NCBI RefSeq assembly: GCF_018918045.1
Contig: NZ_JAHLPU010000032.1
Span: 1 to 38,923 of the forward strand
DNA: 38,923 nt
Reading direction: 5' to 3'
Origin: Pseudoflavonifractor sp. MSJ-30
GTDB taxonomy: Bacteria > Bacillota > Clostridia > Oscillospirales > Oscillospiraceae
The notes beneath the pieces were generated by a model. It was not told the origin of the DNA and ran no database searches. It saw only the letters and a list, made by a program, of their open reading frames with translations. This document shows positions 7,309 through 16,409 of this stretch, in pieces. The position numbers and the translations under genes are program-made. How positions within the stretch are numbered: position 1 is the stretch's first letter; every line of letters begins with the position of its first letter.

Positions 7309-8496
7309 ATGAATAAAACAAAATCCTCCTGGGCAACCGCCCTGAGCATCGGTTTTACCGCTTTTGCCGCCCATGCCGGCGGCGGCTTCGCCACCGGCAA
7401 TCAGGCCAACACCAATTTCGTCTCTCTGGGCTGGGTGGGTATTTTCAGCGCAATGCTTGCCATGGTTCTGCTGGCCCTCTCCACACGGGAGGCCCAGCTG
7501 CTGTGGAACACCCGGGGATGCAAAAGCTACAAGGATCTGTTTTCCGTTCTGTATCACCCCTATGACAAGCTGCACCTGACCTTTGACATCTTCTATGACA
7601 TCATGATCCTTATGGTCGTTGCCTCCTGCATCGCCGGTGCCGCCAGTGCCCTGCACCAGTATCTGGGGGTAAACTACTACCTGGGGGCTCTGGCTGTGGG
7701 CGTTGTGATCCTGCTGCTGTCCATCTTCGGCGCGGATCTGGTCCGCATGGGCTCCTCCTACATGGGGCTGGCAATTCTGGCCCTGTCTCTGGTGATCTAT
7801 TTCTACGGCCTGGTCAAGGGCGTAAACCTGTTCGGCTGCCTGAAGGCCGGCTTCGCCGCCGACGGCTTCACCAACGTACCCAAGGCCATTTTCAACGGCG
7901 TCAACTACGCCGCCTTCCAATGGGTCACCATCCCCGGCGTTCTGGCCTGCGGCACCGTGCTGAAAACGAAAAAGGACTGCACCCGGGGCATGAACTGCAT
8001 GCTGCTGTTCAACGTGCTGGGCCTGGGTCTTTCCGTGCTGATGCTCACCGCCTGGAGCGGCTACTTCACCTCCGTCGCCGGCGGCACTACCCTGCCCACC
8101 CTGACGGTGCTCATGAGCCTGGATATGAACTGGTTGGTGGTGCTGTACTGCCTGGTGCTGTTCCTGTGCATGATCTCCTCCGGCGTTGTGGTGGTCTTTG
8201 GCTTCGTCAACCGGTTTGAAAACGCCAGCTACCTGGGTTTCCTGAAGAACACCCATGTCCGCCGGGGTGTTATCGCCACCACCATCATGGCCGTTTCCAT
8301 GTTCATCTCCTTCGCCGGGCTGACCAACATCGTCAAATACGGCTATGGCTACTGCGGCTACTGGGCCATTGTCTTCGTCATCGTGCCTCTGCTGACCATT
8401 GGCTACAAAAAGAACCGGGATTACCTGAAGGGTCTCCCGGAAGAGGATGAGGCGTTTCCCGCCATCAGCGCAGTGACGGTTTCCATGGACAATTGA
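7309..8496 (+). CDS. YkvI-like multi-pass membrane transporter
   Basis: This protein of about 395 aa has roughly ten hydrophobic helices and resembles the YkvI/COG3949 family, distantly related to amino-acid and sodium symporters. The N-terminus has the family's glycine-rich FAAHAGGGFATGNQ segment in the first helix, where LeuT-fold carriers bind ion and substrate. Further helices run through the rest, and a short charged tail follows. The start at 7309 has AAAGGAG upstream. The gene lies behind the T-box leader, so an amino-acid substrate is likely; if the lysine reading of the specifier holds, lysine or a related cation is a candidate. The final residues SMDN and the stop come from a fragment of the heptad repeat (8485-8502). 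Family membership is fairly clear; the substrate is inference. Confidence 0.75.
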   Translation: MNKTKSSWATALSIGFTAFAAHAGGGFATGNQANTNFVSLGWVGIFSAMLAMVLLALSTREAQLLWNTRGCKSYKDLFSVLYHPYDKLHLTFDIFYDIMILMVVASCIAGAASALHQYLGVNYYLGALAVGVVILLLSIFGADLVRMGSSYMGLAILALSLVIYFYGLVKGVNLFGCLKAGFAADGFTNVPKAIFNGVNYAAFQWVTIPGVLACGTVLKTKKDCTRGMNCMLLFNVLGLGLSVLMLTAWSGYFTSVAGGTTLPTLTVLMSLDMNWLVVLYCLVLFLCMISSGVVVVFGFVNRFENASYLGFLKNTHVRRGVIATTIMAVSMFISFAGLTNIVKYGYGYCGYWAIVFVIVPLLTIGYKKNRDYLKGLPEEDEAFPAISAVTVSMDN

Positions 8497-8502
8497 CAGT
8501 TG
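8485..8502. repeat. Heptad repeat fragment at the transporter stop
   Basis: GGACAATTGACAGTTG is identical to the start of copy A at 7161. It is a solo end without core or partner, and it provides the DN-stop at the end of the transporter gene. Confidence 0.65.
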
Positions 8503-8596
8503 GGCCGGTTCTGTCCGGAAGCGTTCAAAAAGCTCTCCCTGTCCCGTGCCTTCACCACCATCGTTAGCGATTCATTTGTTTACTCCGCAAACAACG

Positions 8597-8634
8597 ACCC
8601 CCATGGCATTCACGAGTCTGCCATGGGGGTTTTG
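8597..8634 (+). terminator. Terminator between the transporter and dnaJ
   Basis: A perfect 12-bp stem (8597-8608 with 8619-8630) with a ten-base loop is followed by TTTTG on the plus strand. It lies between two convergent genes and may also serve dnaJ from the other side, where the T run is weaker. Confidence 0.8.
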
Positions 8635-8635
8635 T

Positions 8636-9781
8636 TTATTCAAACAGTTTGTCGAAGAAACTTCTTCCCTTGGGGGAATTGTTCTTCTCCAGAGAGCCAT
8701 CCAGCTTGCGCAGGAGCTCCTTCTGCTCTCTTGTGAGCTTTGTGGGGGTCTCCACCACCACGGTGAAGCGCAGATCGCCTCTCCGGCGGCTGTTGCCGAT
8801 TTCGGGAATACCCTTGTCCCGGATGACGAACTCCTTGCCGGTCTGGGTGCCCTCGGGAATGGTAAAGGGAACATTGCCCTCCAGAGTAGGCACCTGAATC
8901 TCGGCGCCCAGTGCCGCCTGCGTGAAGCTGATGGGCACGGCGCAGCGGATGTCGTTGCCGTCCCGGACGAAGGTGTCGTGGGGGCGCACCCGGATCTCCA
9001 CCAGCAAATCGCCGTTGGGGCCGCCGTTGGCGCCTACGCAGCCCTCACCCCGGACACGGACGGACTGGCCGTTGTCCACACCCGCGGGGATCTTGACCTT
9101 GACCCTGTTGTTCTTCCGGACCTTGCCCTTGCCCTTACAGGTAGAACAGGGATTCTTGATGATTTTGCCCCGGCCGCCGCACTGGGAGCAGGTGGTCGTA
9201 GACTGCATCTGCATACCCATGAAGCTCTGGGTAACACGCTCCTGGCCCGTGCCGTGGCACCGGGAGCAGGTTTCCACCTGGCCGTCGGCACTGCCTGTGC
9301 CGTGACAGGTGGGACAATTTTCAATTCTGGGGGCGGTAATCTCCTTTTCCGTGCCGAACGCCGCTTCCTCAAAGGTCAAATCCAGCCGGGACATGACATT
9401 CTCGCCCCGGCGGGGAGAATTCTGAGAAGCGCTGCCGCGGCTGCTGCCGCCGCCGAAGAAATCGCTGAAAATATCGCCGAACCCACCGAAACCACCGAAG
9501 TCTCCCGTAAATCCGCCGCCGAAGCCGCCGGCGCCGGGGTTATAGTTGGGGTCCACACCGGCAAAGCCATAGGAATCATACCGGGAACGCTTATCCGCAT
9601 CGGACAGCACCTCATAGGCCTCGCCCACCTCTTTGAACTTTTCCTCGGCGGTTTTGTCGCCGGGGTTCCGGTCCGGGTGGTACTTCATGGCCAGCTTCCG
9701 GTAGGCCTTTTTTATATCATCGGCACTGGCGCTTTTGTCCACGCCAAGCACCTCGTAGTAGTCACGTTTATTGTCTGCCAT
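8636..9781 (-). CDS. dnaJ: Chaperone protein DnaJ (Hsp40)
   Basis: This 381-aa co-chaperone stimulates DnaK ATPase and hands over unfolded clients in the cytoplasm. The J domain at the N-terminus contains the HPD motif (YHPDRNPGD). A Gly/Phe-rich linker rich in GGFGG follows. The zinc domain has four CxxCxGxG repeats ([32 protein letters not shown]), so this is a full type I DnaJ. The substrate-binding domains finish the protein. The reading frame continues upstream to 9865 only by running through the heptad repeat; ATG 9781 begins [13 protein letters not shown] and has AGGTGA upstream. It is the last gene of the hrcA operon, separated from dnaK by copy B of the repeat and a strong hairpin. 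Confidence 0.95.
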   Translation of the reverse strand: MADNKRDYYEVLGVDKSASADDIKKAYRKLAMKYHPDRNPGDKTAEEKFKEVGEAYEVLSDADKRSRYDSYGFAGVDPNYNPGAGGFGGGFTGDFGGFGGFGDIFSDFFGGGSSRGSASQNSPRRGENVMSRLDLTFEEAAFGTEKEITAPRIENCPTCHGTGSADGQVETCSRCHGTGQERVTQSFMGMQMQSTTTCSQCGGRGKIIKNPCSTCKGKGKVRKNNRVKVKIPAGVDNGQSVRVRGEGCVGANGGPNGDLLVEIRVRPHDTFVRDGNDIRCAVPISFTQAALGAEIQVPTLEGNVPFTIPEGTQTGKEFVIRDKGIPEIGNSRRRGDLRFTVVVETPTKLTREQKELLRKLDGSLEKNNSPKGRSFFDKLFE

Positions 9782-9804
9782 ATCATTCACCTTCATCTTG
9801 AAAG

Positions 9805-9929
9805 AATTGACAATTGACAATTGACAGTTGACAATTATGGGTACTTCCTTCGAAAACAGGAGCAAATCATTTCATCTCGTCCCGAAGGGACACCTCAATT
9901 GTCAATTGTTCATTGTCAATTGTCAATTC
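9805..9929. repeat. Heptad (ATTGACA) inverted-repeat element, copy B
   Basis: The left end (9805-9837) is four ATTGACA-type heptads, the core is 9838-9894 with the CGTCCCG-AAGGGAC hairpin, and the right end (9895-9929) is the complementary heptads. It has the same orientation as copy A. It lies between dnaK and dnaJ, inside a single transcript. Confidence 0.8.
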
Positions 9930-9941
9930 GTACTCTACCGG

Positions 9942-9972
9942 CACAAGGGGCGGCGTACCGCCGCCCCTTGTG
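9942..9972 (-). other. Strong intra-operon hairpin between dnaK and dnaJ
   Basis: Two perfect 14-base GC-rich arms (9942-9955 and 9959-9972) flank a three-base loop. There is no T run on the minus strand, so it is more likely an RNA-stability or attenuation element than a full terminator. It starts 11 bases past the dnaK stop and could lower dnaJ output relative to dnaK. Confidence 0.65.
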
Positions 9973-9982
9973 GGTCAATTGC

Positions 9983-11806
9983 TTAGTCAACGGTCTCGTA
10001 ATCCGCGTCAACCACGCCGTCGTCGCCGGGCTTATTGCCGGTCTGGCCGCCCTGGGGCTGACCCTGCTGAGGGCCTGCCTGCTGATACAGCTTCTCGGAG
10101 ACTGCGTAGAAAGCCTTCTGGACTTCCTCGGTAGCGGCCTTGATGGCTTCTACATCGGTGCCCTTGTTGACTTCCTTCAGATGGTCCACAGCGGCCTGGA
10201 TCTTTGCCTTCTCGGAGGCATCGATCTTGTCGCCCAGCTCGCCCAGAGTCTTCTCGGTCTGGTAGACCACCTGGTCGGCGGCGTTGTGGGCGTCGACCTC
10301 GTCCTTCCGGGCCTTGTCCTCGGCGGCATACTGCTCAGCCTCATGGACAGCCTTATCGATGTCTTCCTTGCTCAGGTTGGTGGATGCGGTGATGGAGATC
10401 TGCTGCTCCTTGCCGGTGCCCAGGTCCTTGGCGGAAACCTTCACAATGCCGTTGGCATCGATGTCGAAGGTGACCTCGATCTGAGGCACGCCCCGGGGAG
10501 CGGGAGCAATGCCGGTCAGCTGGAAGCGGCCCAGCGTCTTGTTGTAAGCGGCCATCTCACGCTCGCCCTGCAGGACATGGACCTCAACGGAGGTCTGGCC
10601 GTCAGCGGCGGTGGAGAAGATCTGGCTCTTGTGGGTAGGAATGGTGGTATTCCGGTCGATCAGCTTGGTGAACACGCCGCCCATAGTCTCAATGCCCAGG
10701 GACAGAGGGGTAACATCCAGCAGCAGGATATCCTGCACATCGCCGGTCAGCACGCCGCCCTGAATGGCAGCGCCCACAGCAACGCACTCATCGGGGTTGA
10801 TGCCCTTGAAGCCTTCGTTGCCGGTGATCTTCTTAACGGCTTCCTGAACAGCAGGAATACGGGTGGAGCCGCCAACCAGCAGAACCTTGTGCAGGTCGGA
10901 AGCGGACAGACCGGCGTCGGACATAGCCTGACGGACAGGCTTCATAGTGCGCTCCACCAGATCGGCAGTCAGCTCATTGAACTTAGCCCGGGTCAGGGTC
11001 ACATCCAGGTGCTTGGGGCCGGTGGCGTCAGCGGTGATATAAGGCAGGTTGATGTTGGTGCTGGTCATGCCGGACAGCTCAATCTTGGCCTTCTCGGCAG
11101 CTTCCTTCAGACGCTGCATAGCGACCTTATCGCCGGACAGGTCAATGCCCTCGGCCTTCTTGAATTCGGAAACCAGATAATCCATGATCCGCTGGTCAAA
11201 GTCGTCGCCGCCCAGATGGGTGTCACCGGCAGTTGCCAGAACCTCGATAACGCCGTCGCCGATGTCCAGAATGGACACATCGAAGGTACCGCCGCCAAGG
11301 TCATAGACCATGATCTTCTGCTCGGATTCCTTATCCAGACCGTAAGCCAGAGCGGCCGCGGTAGGCTCGTTGATGATACGCTTCACATCCAGACCGGCAA
11401 TCTTACCGGCGTCCTTCGTTGCCTGACGCTGGGCGTCAGAGAAGTAAGCGGGGACGGTGATTACAGCCTCGGTGACGCTCTGGCCCAGATAAGCCTCCGC
11501 GTCGGCCTTCAGCTTCTGCAGGATCATAGCGCTGATCTCCTGGGGGGTGTAGCTCTTGCCGTTCAGGGTAACATGGTAATCCTCACCCATGTGACGCTTG
11601 ATGGAAGAGACGGTGCGCTCAGCGTTGGTAACCGCCTGACGCTTTGCGACCTGACCGACCATACGCTCGCCGGTCTTGGAGAATGCGACCACGGAAGGGG
11701 TCGTACGGTTGCCCTCCGCATTGGGGATGACAACGGGTTCGCCGCCCTCAAGAACGGCAACACAGGAATTGGTAGTACCAAGGTCAATACCGATAATCTT
11801 AGACAT
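9983..11806 (-). CDS. dnaK: Chaperone protein DnaK (Hsp70)
   Basis: This 607-aa ATP-dependent chaperone folds and protects cytoplasmic proteins together with DnaJ and GrpE. The N-terminal actin-like ATPase begins with [12 protein letters not shown] and carries the Hsp70 signatures [14 protein letters not shown] and [14 protein letters not shown]. The substrate-binding domain includes [14 protein letters not shown]. The C-terminus is a helical lid with a Gln/Gly-rich tail and ends DADYETVD rather than EEVD. It has the shorter Gram-positive form of the ATPase domain. AGGAGG lies upstream of ATG 11806. It is the third gene of the operon, between grpE and dnaJ, and is expected to be under HrcA/CIRCE control. 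Confidence 0.97.
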   Translation of the reverse strand: MSKIIGIDLGTTNSCVAVLEGGEPVVIPNAEGNRTTPSVVAFSKTGERMVGQVAKRQAVTNAERTVSSIKRHMGEDYHVTLNGKSYTPQEISAMILQKLKADAEAYLGQSVTEAVITVPAYFSDAQRQATKDAGKIAGLDVKRIINEPTAAALAYGLDKESEQKIMVYDLGGGTFDVSILDIGDGVIEVLATAGDTHLGGDDFDQRIMDYLVSEFKKAEGIDLSGDKVAMQRLKEAAEKAKIELSGMTSTNINLPYITADATGPKHLDVTLTRAKFNELTADLVERTMKPVRQAMSDAGLSASDLHKVLLVGGSTRIPAVQEAVKKITGNEGFKGINPDECVAVGAAIQGGVLTGDVQDILLLDVTPLSLGIETMGGVFTKLIDRNTTIPTHKSQIFSTAADGQTSVEVHVLQGEREMAAYNKTLGRFQLTGIAPAPRGVPQIEVTFDIDANGIVKVSAKDLGTGKEQQISITASTNLSKEDIDKAVHEAEQYAAEDKARKDEVDAHNAADQVVYQTEKTLGELGDKIDASEKAKIQAAVDHLKEVNKGTDVEAIKAATEEVQKAFYAVSEKLYQQAGPQQGQPQGGQTGNKPGDDGVVDADYETVD

Positions 11807-11864
11807 AATGATTTTCCTCCTATATATTCAGCAAAAGAATTTACGTTTTTATGATACATCCGGG

Positions 11865-11907
11865 GGATTGCCACACCAGTGACACCGGTCACTGGTTCGC
11901 AATGACA
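11865..11907. repeat. REP-like palindromic repeat between grpE and dnaK
   Basis: An interrupted dyad pairs ATTGC..CCAGTGAC (11867-11883) with GTCACTGG..GCAAT (11889-11903). The right arm, 11886-11907, recurs at 3-24 with one mismatch. It lies in the 111-bp gap upstream of dnaK and could fold in the mRNA just before the dnaK ribosome binding site. Confidence 0.65.
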
Positions 11908-11917
11908 CCCGTTCGAT

Positions 11918-12463
11918 TTAATTCGCAACCTGAACCATTGCGAAGCGGACGATCTTGTCGCCCACCTTAAAGCCCTTCTGGAAGACCTGGGCGATCACAT
12001 TCTCGCCAAGGCTTTCGTCCTCCGTGTGCATGACCGCATTGTGGAGGTTGGGATCGAAGCTGTCGCCTGCGGCTCCGAAGATTTCCACGCCCAGTCCGGT
12101 AAAAATCTTTACCAGCTCGTTCATGGTCAGCTCCACGCCCTTCTTATAGGCGGCATCCTCGGTGGGCTGGTTCAGAGCCCGCTCCAGATTGTCATATATG
12201 GGAAGCAGCTTCACGATGGCGTCCGCCTTGCCGTTGCCGTAGGACTGCTCTTTTTCCTTCACGGTACGCTTCCGGAAATTGTCATATTCCGCGGCCAGCC
12301 GCAGGAGGCTGTCGTGCTCCGCATTGTACTTTTCTTCAAAGGGATCGGTTTCCGGCTTTTCCGCTTCCGCTGCCTTGGGTTCCTCCTGGGGCGCTTCCAC
12401 GGTTTCCTCGGGGATCAGTTCCTCTGTGGTCTCGGGCTGCTTCTGTTCATCCTTCTTGGCCAC
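11918..12463 (-). CDS. grpE: Nucleotide exchange factor GrpE
   Basis: This 181-aa protein releases ADP from DnaK. The first 60 residues are an acidic, disordered tail rich in Glu and Pro. A long helix follows (KYNAEHDSLLRLAAEYDNFRKRT) with the GrpE hallmark AEYDNFRKR. The C-terminal beta domain holds the family signature near GVEIFGAAGDSFDPNLHNAVMH and ends with VQVAN. It is the second gene of the operon, with two bases between the hrcA stop and the grpE ATG, which suggests translational coupling. A site resembling GGAGG lies within the end of hrcA. The length and domain order are typical. Confidence 0.95.
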   Translation of the reverse strand: MAKKDEQKQPETTEELIPEETVEAPQEEPKAAEAEKPETDPFEEKYNAEHDSLLRLAAEYDNFRKRTVKEKEQSYGNGKADAIVKLLPIYDNLERALNQPTEDAAYKKGVELTMNELVKIFTGLGVEIFGAAGDSFDPNLHNAVMHTEDESLGENVIAQVFQKGFKVGDKIVRFAMVQVAN

Positions 12464-12465
12464 TT

Positions 12466-13545
12466 CTATACCTCCTTAGATTCTGCGCTTTCCTCATTTG
12501 GCTGAGGCAGCTGCTTTGTTTCGGGTTTTGCAAAGGCTTTGGAAAGGCTCTCGGCGAAATAGCTCAGCCGGGCCGTGACCTTTGCGTAATCCATACGGGT
12601 GGGGCCGACCACGCCGATCATGCCCTGCATCCCGTCGCCAATATCAAACTTTGTCATGACCACGCTGGTATCCTTCAGCTCCTGTGCCACGTTCTCAGGG
12701 CCAACCAGGACCTTCGTTCCGTTTTCGCTCTGCATAATGGCCGGCAGATTGCTGAGGGCATCCTCATCGATGGATTCCAGCACCTTCTGGGCTTTGTCCA
12801 CATCCCGGTACTCGGGAAGTCCCAGAAGTCTTGCCTGTCCCGCCACAGCTACATTGGTGCTGGCCTGATGGCGAAGCACGTCCGTGGTAAAGTCCACAAT
12901 CACAGGCACCAGACTGGACGCCTTTCCGGCGGACCGCATGACCTTGTCCAGCAGCGCCGGGGTAAAGCCCTCAGCGGGAAGCTCCGTCATGGCAGCGTTC
13001 AGAAGCGCCGCCAGAAGCTTCAGATCCGTCTCTTCCGCGGAGACGGGGAGCTTGATGAGCTTATTGAACACCTGGTCATTACTGAGCATCACCACCAGGA
13101 TGATGCTGCCCTGACCGGCCTGAATCAGATCATAGCGGGTAACTGTCGCGGTGTCATTGCGGGAGGCAGCAGAGATAGCGGGAAGATCCGTGGCCTGGGA
13201 TACCAGTTTTGCCACTTTTTCCACCAGCTCATCCACACGCCGGACCTTTTCCTCAATGGCATTGTTGATGGATCTTGTTTCATCCACGCTGAGGCGGTAA
13301 TCCTGCATCAGTTCATCCACATACAGCCGATAACCCGCGGGGGACGGGATCCGTCCCGCACTGGTATGCGGCTGTTCCAGATAACCCATGGCAGTCAGGT
13401 CCGCCATCTCATTGCGGATGGTTGCGGAGGAATAGTTCATGTCCGGCAGCTCCGTGATCGCTTTGGAGCCTACCGGCTCGGCGGTACGGATATAAAGGTC
13501 TACTACGCTGCGCAGAACCTTCTTTTTCCGCTCGGTCAATTCCAT
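12466..13545 (-). CDS. hrcA: Heat-inducible transcription repressor HrcA
   Basis: This 359-aa repressor binds CIRCE operators and is kept active by GroEL in other Firmicutes. The N-terminal winged helix (MELTERKKKVLRSVVDLYI, then SSATIRNEMADLTAMGYLEQPHTSAGRIPS) is the family signature, and a GAF-like and a dimerisation domain follow. The C-terminal tail after about residue 335 is charged and variable. It is the first gene of the heat-shock operon and lies directly downstream of a perfect CIRCE, so it should repress itself. ATG 13545 has AGGAGG just upstream, overlapping the region next to the operator. Confidence 0.95.
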   Translation of the reverse strand: MELTERKKKVLRSVVDLYIRTAEPVGSKAITELPDMNYSSATIRNEMADLTAMGYLEQPHTSAGRIPSPAGYRLYVDELMQDYRLSVDETRSINNAIEEKVRRVDELVEKVAKLVSQATDLPAISAASRNDTATVTRYDLIQAGQGSIILVVMLSNDQVFNKLIKLPVSAEETDLKLLAALLNAAMTELPAEGFTPALLDKVMRSAGKASSLVPVIVDFTTDVLRHQASTNVAVAGQARLLGLPEYRDVDKAQKVLESIDEDALSNLPAIMQSENGTKVLVGPENVAQELKDTSVVMTKFDIGDGMQGMIGVVGPTRMDYAKVTARLSYFAESLSKAFAKPETKQLPQPNEESAESKEV

Positions 13546-13557
13546 CTTGTTTCCTCC

Positions 13558-13584
13558 TTAGCACTCCATCTCTCTGAGTGCTAA
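13558..13584. promoter_or_regulatory. CIRCE operator of the hrcA operon
   Basis: TTAGCACTC (13558-13566), nine bases, then GAGTGCTAA (13576-13584) match the CIRCE consensus exactly. It lies just downstream of the predicted -10 box, covering the transcription start, and 12 bases before the hrcA start codon. Confidence 0.97.
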
Positions 13585-13588
13585 GCAA

Positions 13589-13617
13589 ACTATACTACAG
13601 AGTGCTAAAAATGTCAA
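13589..13617 (-). promoter_or_regulatory. Promoter of the hrcA-grpE-dnaK-dnaJ operon, with an extra CIRCE half-site
   Basis: On the minus strand TTGACA (13612-13617), a 17-base spacer and TATAGT (13589-13594) form a near-consensus vegetative promoter immediately upstream of the CIRCE. The spacer contains a further GAGTGCTAA half-site (13600-13608), in the same direction as the second CIRCE arm. Confidence 0.85.
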
Positions 13618-13802
13618 GGGGTTGGGATATGAACTATTTTTGAATTTTACGCGCAAACGCCATCGGCACGGCCAATCGGCTCTCTGTTTCTCCCCGGTCA
13701 ATTGCGGACGCCGCTGTTCCCCTGACAGTGTATCCAGAATAAACCGCGGAAACGCCGAATTCTGCGGTGCGTGCGGTTCCGGTGATCTCCCGCAAATTCC
13801 TG

Positions 13803-13831
13803 TTGACTTTGTTCTTTGCGAAAGTTATGAT
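13803..13831 (+). promoter_or_regulatory. Predicted promoter of the zinc-ribbon membrane protein gene
   Basis: TTGACT (13803-13808), a 17-base spacer and TATGAT (13826-13831) lie about 60 bases before the ATG at 13892. The stretch from 13618 to 13802 between the divergent promoters shows no convincing gene. Confidence 0.6.
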
Positions 13832-13891
13832 AAACAGGAAAACTGCGGCGCGACACGGCATCTGCCGCATATAGAAAGAAGGAGGAACCCT

Positions 13892-14761
13892 ATGAGCAAC
13901 CTGAATTCCCGTTCCGGCTACAGCAGCCCAACAAAAATCATTTGTCTTGTTTTGGCGGTTCTGACCGTGCTGACCATGTTCCTGCCCTGGATGTCCATAA
14001 GCCTGGACACCAAATATGGCAAAATGGATATCAACGGAATCCTGGAAGATGTGCTTGGCAGTTCATTGGAGGACGCCATTGACAGCGTCAAAAATCTGGA
14101 TGTTGAGGATCTGATCCACAGCTTCTCCGACATCACTGCCGCCCAGCTGCGCGACTTCCGTTCCGCGAAAAAAAGTGCCCTTGCTCTTCTGCGCAGCATC
14201 TCCGACGGAAAGCTGTCCCCTGTTGAGACCATGTCCGCTCTGTTCAGCACCGCAAAGGTAATGCGTGTCATGGCCAGGTACGATTCCGGCAGTGAAGACA
14301 CCTACCGCACCGCCGCGGCCGCGGCAACCGCCGTTGCGCTGGTGTTCCTTGTCCTGATCCTCACAGCCGTTCTCTTCCTGGTACTGACGGTTCTGAACAT
14401 CCTGCGGGATAAGCGCAAAGGCGGCGTGGCCCCATTGGTTCTCTACAGCGTTCTGTCGGCATTGTACTTCCTGATCATCATCGGTTTGAATGCCGCAATC
14501 GCCTCGGAAATCGCCAACAGCTATACGCTCCGGCTGCTGGGCATTGATCGCCTGCGGGTATTCCATTTCACCGTGTATCCCCCACTCGGCATTGGCATGC
14601 TGGTAGCCCTTCTTGTACTGCGCGTCAGCGGAAAACCCAAAACCATTCCCTATACCGCCAACGCCGCGCGACAGAACACCGGCAGCTGGGAATGCGCCTG
14701 CGGCAACGTCAATTCGGAAACAGAGTCCTGCTGCACCCTCTGCGGAGCCAATAGGCCGTAA
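13892..14761 (+). CDS. Membrane protein with C-terminal zinc ribbon, function unknown
   Basis: I do not recognise a named family. The 289-aa product has a hydrophobic helix at residues 10-30, then an extracellular or cytoplasmic stretch of about 110 residues that is mostly polar and helical. Three more hydrophobic helices lie between about 145 and 250. The C-terminus is a small zinc-binding knuckle (residues 267-289) with W-x-C-x-C-G-x-x-N and C-x-x-C-G, similar to RanBP-type or double zinc ribbons. This layout occurs in Firmicutes membrane proteins of unknown role. ATG 13892 has a strong GGAGG; the open frame back to 13622 includes the promoter and is not coding. It is divergent from hrcA and ends at a strong terminator. 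Confidence 0.7.
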   Translation: MSNLNSRSGYSSPTKIICLVLAVLTVLTMFLPWMSISLDTKYGKMDINGILEDVLGSSLEDAIDSVKNLDVEDLIHSFSDITAAQLRDFRSAKKSALALLRSISDGKLSPVETMSALFSTAKVMRVMARYDSGSEDTYRTAAAAATAVALVFLVLILTAVLFLVLTVLNILRDKRKGGVAPLVLYSVLSALYFLIIIGLNAAIASEIANSYTLRLLGIDRLRVFHFTVYPPLGIGMLVALLVLRVSGKPKTIPYTANAARQNTGSWECACGNVNSETESCCTLCGANRP

Positions 14762-14793
14762 TTATCAAAGCCGGGCATTTCTCGAAACGCAAA

Positions 14794-14838
14794 AAACGCA
14801 TAGGCCGGAACCAGTCAACCGGTCTATGCGTTTCTTTT
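14794..14838. terminator. Bidirectional terminator
   Basis: A 15-base stem with one mismatch (14794-14808 with 14819-14833) is followed by CTTTTTC on the plus strand and preceded by an A run that serves the minus strand. It separates two convergent genes. Confidence 0.85.
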
Positions 14839-14849
14839 TCTATTTCAGT

Positions 14850-16223
14850 TTATTCCTCACAGCCCGCGATGCGTCTCGCAACATGGACGCCGCTGGCGGA
14901 GGCGTGGGACAGGGAGTGGGTAATGCCGCTGCCGTCGCCGATGATATACAGGCCGGGATACTTGGTCTCCAGATGCTCATCCACAGCCACTTCCATATTA
15001 TAGAACTTGACCTCCACACCGTAGAGCAGGGTGTCGTCGTTGGCGGTGCCCGGGGCGATCTTGTCCAGAGCGTAGATCATTTCAATGATGCCGTCCAGGA
15101 TCCGCTTGGGCAGAACCAGGCTCAGGTCGCCGGGGGTGGCGTTCAGGGTGGGCGTGACGAAGCTCTCCTCCATGCGCTTGGGGGTAGAGCGCTGGCCCCG
15201 GATCAGATCGCCGAAGCGCTGGACCATGACGCCGCCGCCCAGCATATTGCTCAGGCGGGCAATGGATTCGCCGTAGCCGTTGGAGTCCTTGAAGGGCTCG
15301 GAAAAATGCTTGGCGACCAGAAGGGCGAAATTGGTGTTTTCGGTCTGCTTGGCGGGATCCTCGTAGCTGTGGCCGTTGACGGTGATAATGCCGTTGGTAT
15401 TCTCATTGACCACGGCGCCCTTGGGGTTCATGCAGAAGGTGCGGACCTTATCCTCATACTTCTGGGTACGGTAGACAATCTTGCTTTCGTACAGCTCATC
15501 GGTCAGGTGGGAGAAGACCACCGCGGGCAGCTCCACGCGGACGCCGATGTCCACACGGTTGGACTGGGTGGGGATGTCCATGTCCTTGCAGATCTGCTCC
15601 ATCCATTTGCTGCCGCTGCGGCCTACAGAGACCACGCAATGCCTGCATGTGTAGCTGGCATCGTCGCAGGAAATCTCATAGCCGCCCTCAATGACAGAGA
15701 TGCCCCGGACAGGGGTATCAAAGTGGAAGTCCACCTTGTCCTGCAGATAGGCGTACAGATTTTCCAGCACCACATAGTTGATATCCGTTCCCAGATGGCG
15801 AACGGAGGCATCCAGCAGATGCAGGTCGTTCTGGATGCAGATGGTCTTGAACTTGGTCCCGGCGGTGGAATAGAGTTTGGTGCCCGCGCCGCCGTAGGCC
15901 ATGTTGATCTCATCCACATACTTCATGAGATTCAGCGCCCGCTTCTTGCCGATGTACTCGTAGAGGGTGCCGCCAAAGTCATTGGTGATATTGTATTTGC
16001 CGTCAGAAAAAGCGCCCGCGCCGCCGAAGCCGCTCATAATGGAGCAGCTCTTGCAGCCGATGCAGCTCTTGATGGTGGTGCCGTTGATGGGGCACTTCCG
16101 CTTATTCAGAGGATGGCCTGCCTCAAAGACGCCGATTTTCAGATTGGGATCGCGCAGGGTCAGCTCATAGGCGGAAAAAATGCCGCCGGGACCCGCGCCG
16201 ATGATCAGGACATCGTAATTCAT
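14850..16223 (-). CDS. FAD-dependent dehydrogenase of the COG2509 family
   Basis: This 457-aa flavoprotein starts with the dinucleotide-binding motif IIGAGPGGIFSAYE and ends with the second FAD contact LYIIGDGSGITHSLSHASASG. Between them are the segments typical of uncharacterised FAD dehydrogenases of this group (FGGAGAFSDGKYN). A cysteine set at residues 44, 54, 57 and 60 (CPIN, then CIGCKSC) could bind metal or an Fe-S cluster or act in redox. The electron acceptor and substrate are unknown. It is monocistronic, with its own consensus promoter at 16311-16339 and a bidirectional terminator downstream. TAGGAGAC lies in front of ATG 16223. The family is confident, the role is not known. Confidence 0.82.
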   Translation of the reverse strand: MNYDVLIIGAGPGGIFSAYELTLRDPNLKIGVFEAGHPLNKRKCPINGTTIKSCIGCKSCSIMSGFGGAGAFSDGKYNITNDFGGTLYEYIGKKRALNLMKYVDEINMAYGGAGTKLYSTAGTKFKTICIQNDLHLLDASVRHLGTDINYVVLENLYAYLQDKVDFHFDTPVRGISVIEGGYEISCDDASYTCRHCVVSVGRSGSKWMEQICKDMDIPTQSNRVDIGVRVELPAVVFSHLTDELYESKIVYRTQKYEDKVRTFCMNPKGAVVNENTNGIITVNGHSYEDPAKQTENTNFALLVAKHFSEPFKDSNGYGESIARLSNMLGGGVMVQRFGDLIRGQRSTPKRMEESFVTPTLNATPGDLSLVLPKRILDGIIEMIYALDKIAPGTANDDTLLYGVEVKFYNMEVAVDEHLETKYPGLYIIGDGSGITHSLSHASASGVHVARRIAGCEE

Positions 16224-16310
16224 GGCTTCTTGTCTCCTAATTTGATTCTTCTTTTGCCCGGAAACCGGGCTGTTCCGCTGTCAGGCCATACAAACCCAAC
16301 ATACAGTCTT

Positions 16311-16339
16311 ATTATATCCCCCAGATTTCCATTCGTCAA
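16311..16339 (-). promoter_or_regulatory. Promoter of the FAD-dependent dehydrogenase gene
   Basis: On the minus strand TTGACG (16334-16339), a 17-base spacer and TATAAT (16311-16316). The leader that follows contains a small GCCCGG-CCGGGC hairpin (16256-16270) shortly before the ribosome binding site. Confidence 0.8.
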
Positions 16340-16364
16340 GACAAAAATTTGCCGCGATTGCGGC

Positions 16365-16401
16365 AAAAAATGACAGCCAGGGGAGGCCCCTGGCTGTCAT
16401 T
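16365..16401 (-). terminator. Terminator of the thrC-thrB operon
   Basis: On the minus strand a long GC-rich stem formed by 16370-16383 and 16388-16401 is followed by a run of T. It lies ten bases past the thrB stop. Confidence 0.88.
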
Positions 16402-16409
16402 CCTCCATT

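Noticed and set aside
9821..11854. 677-codon frame opposite dnaK
   Set aside because: It is longer than dnaK but is a shadow of it and starts in the heptad repeat.
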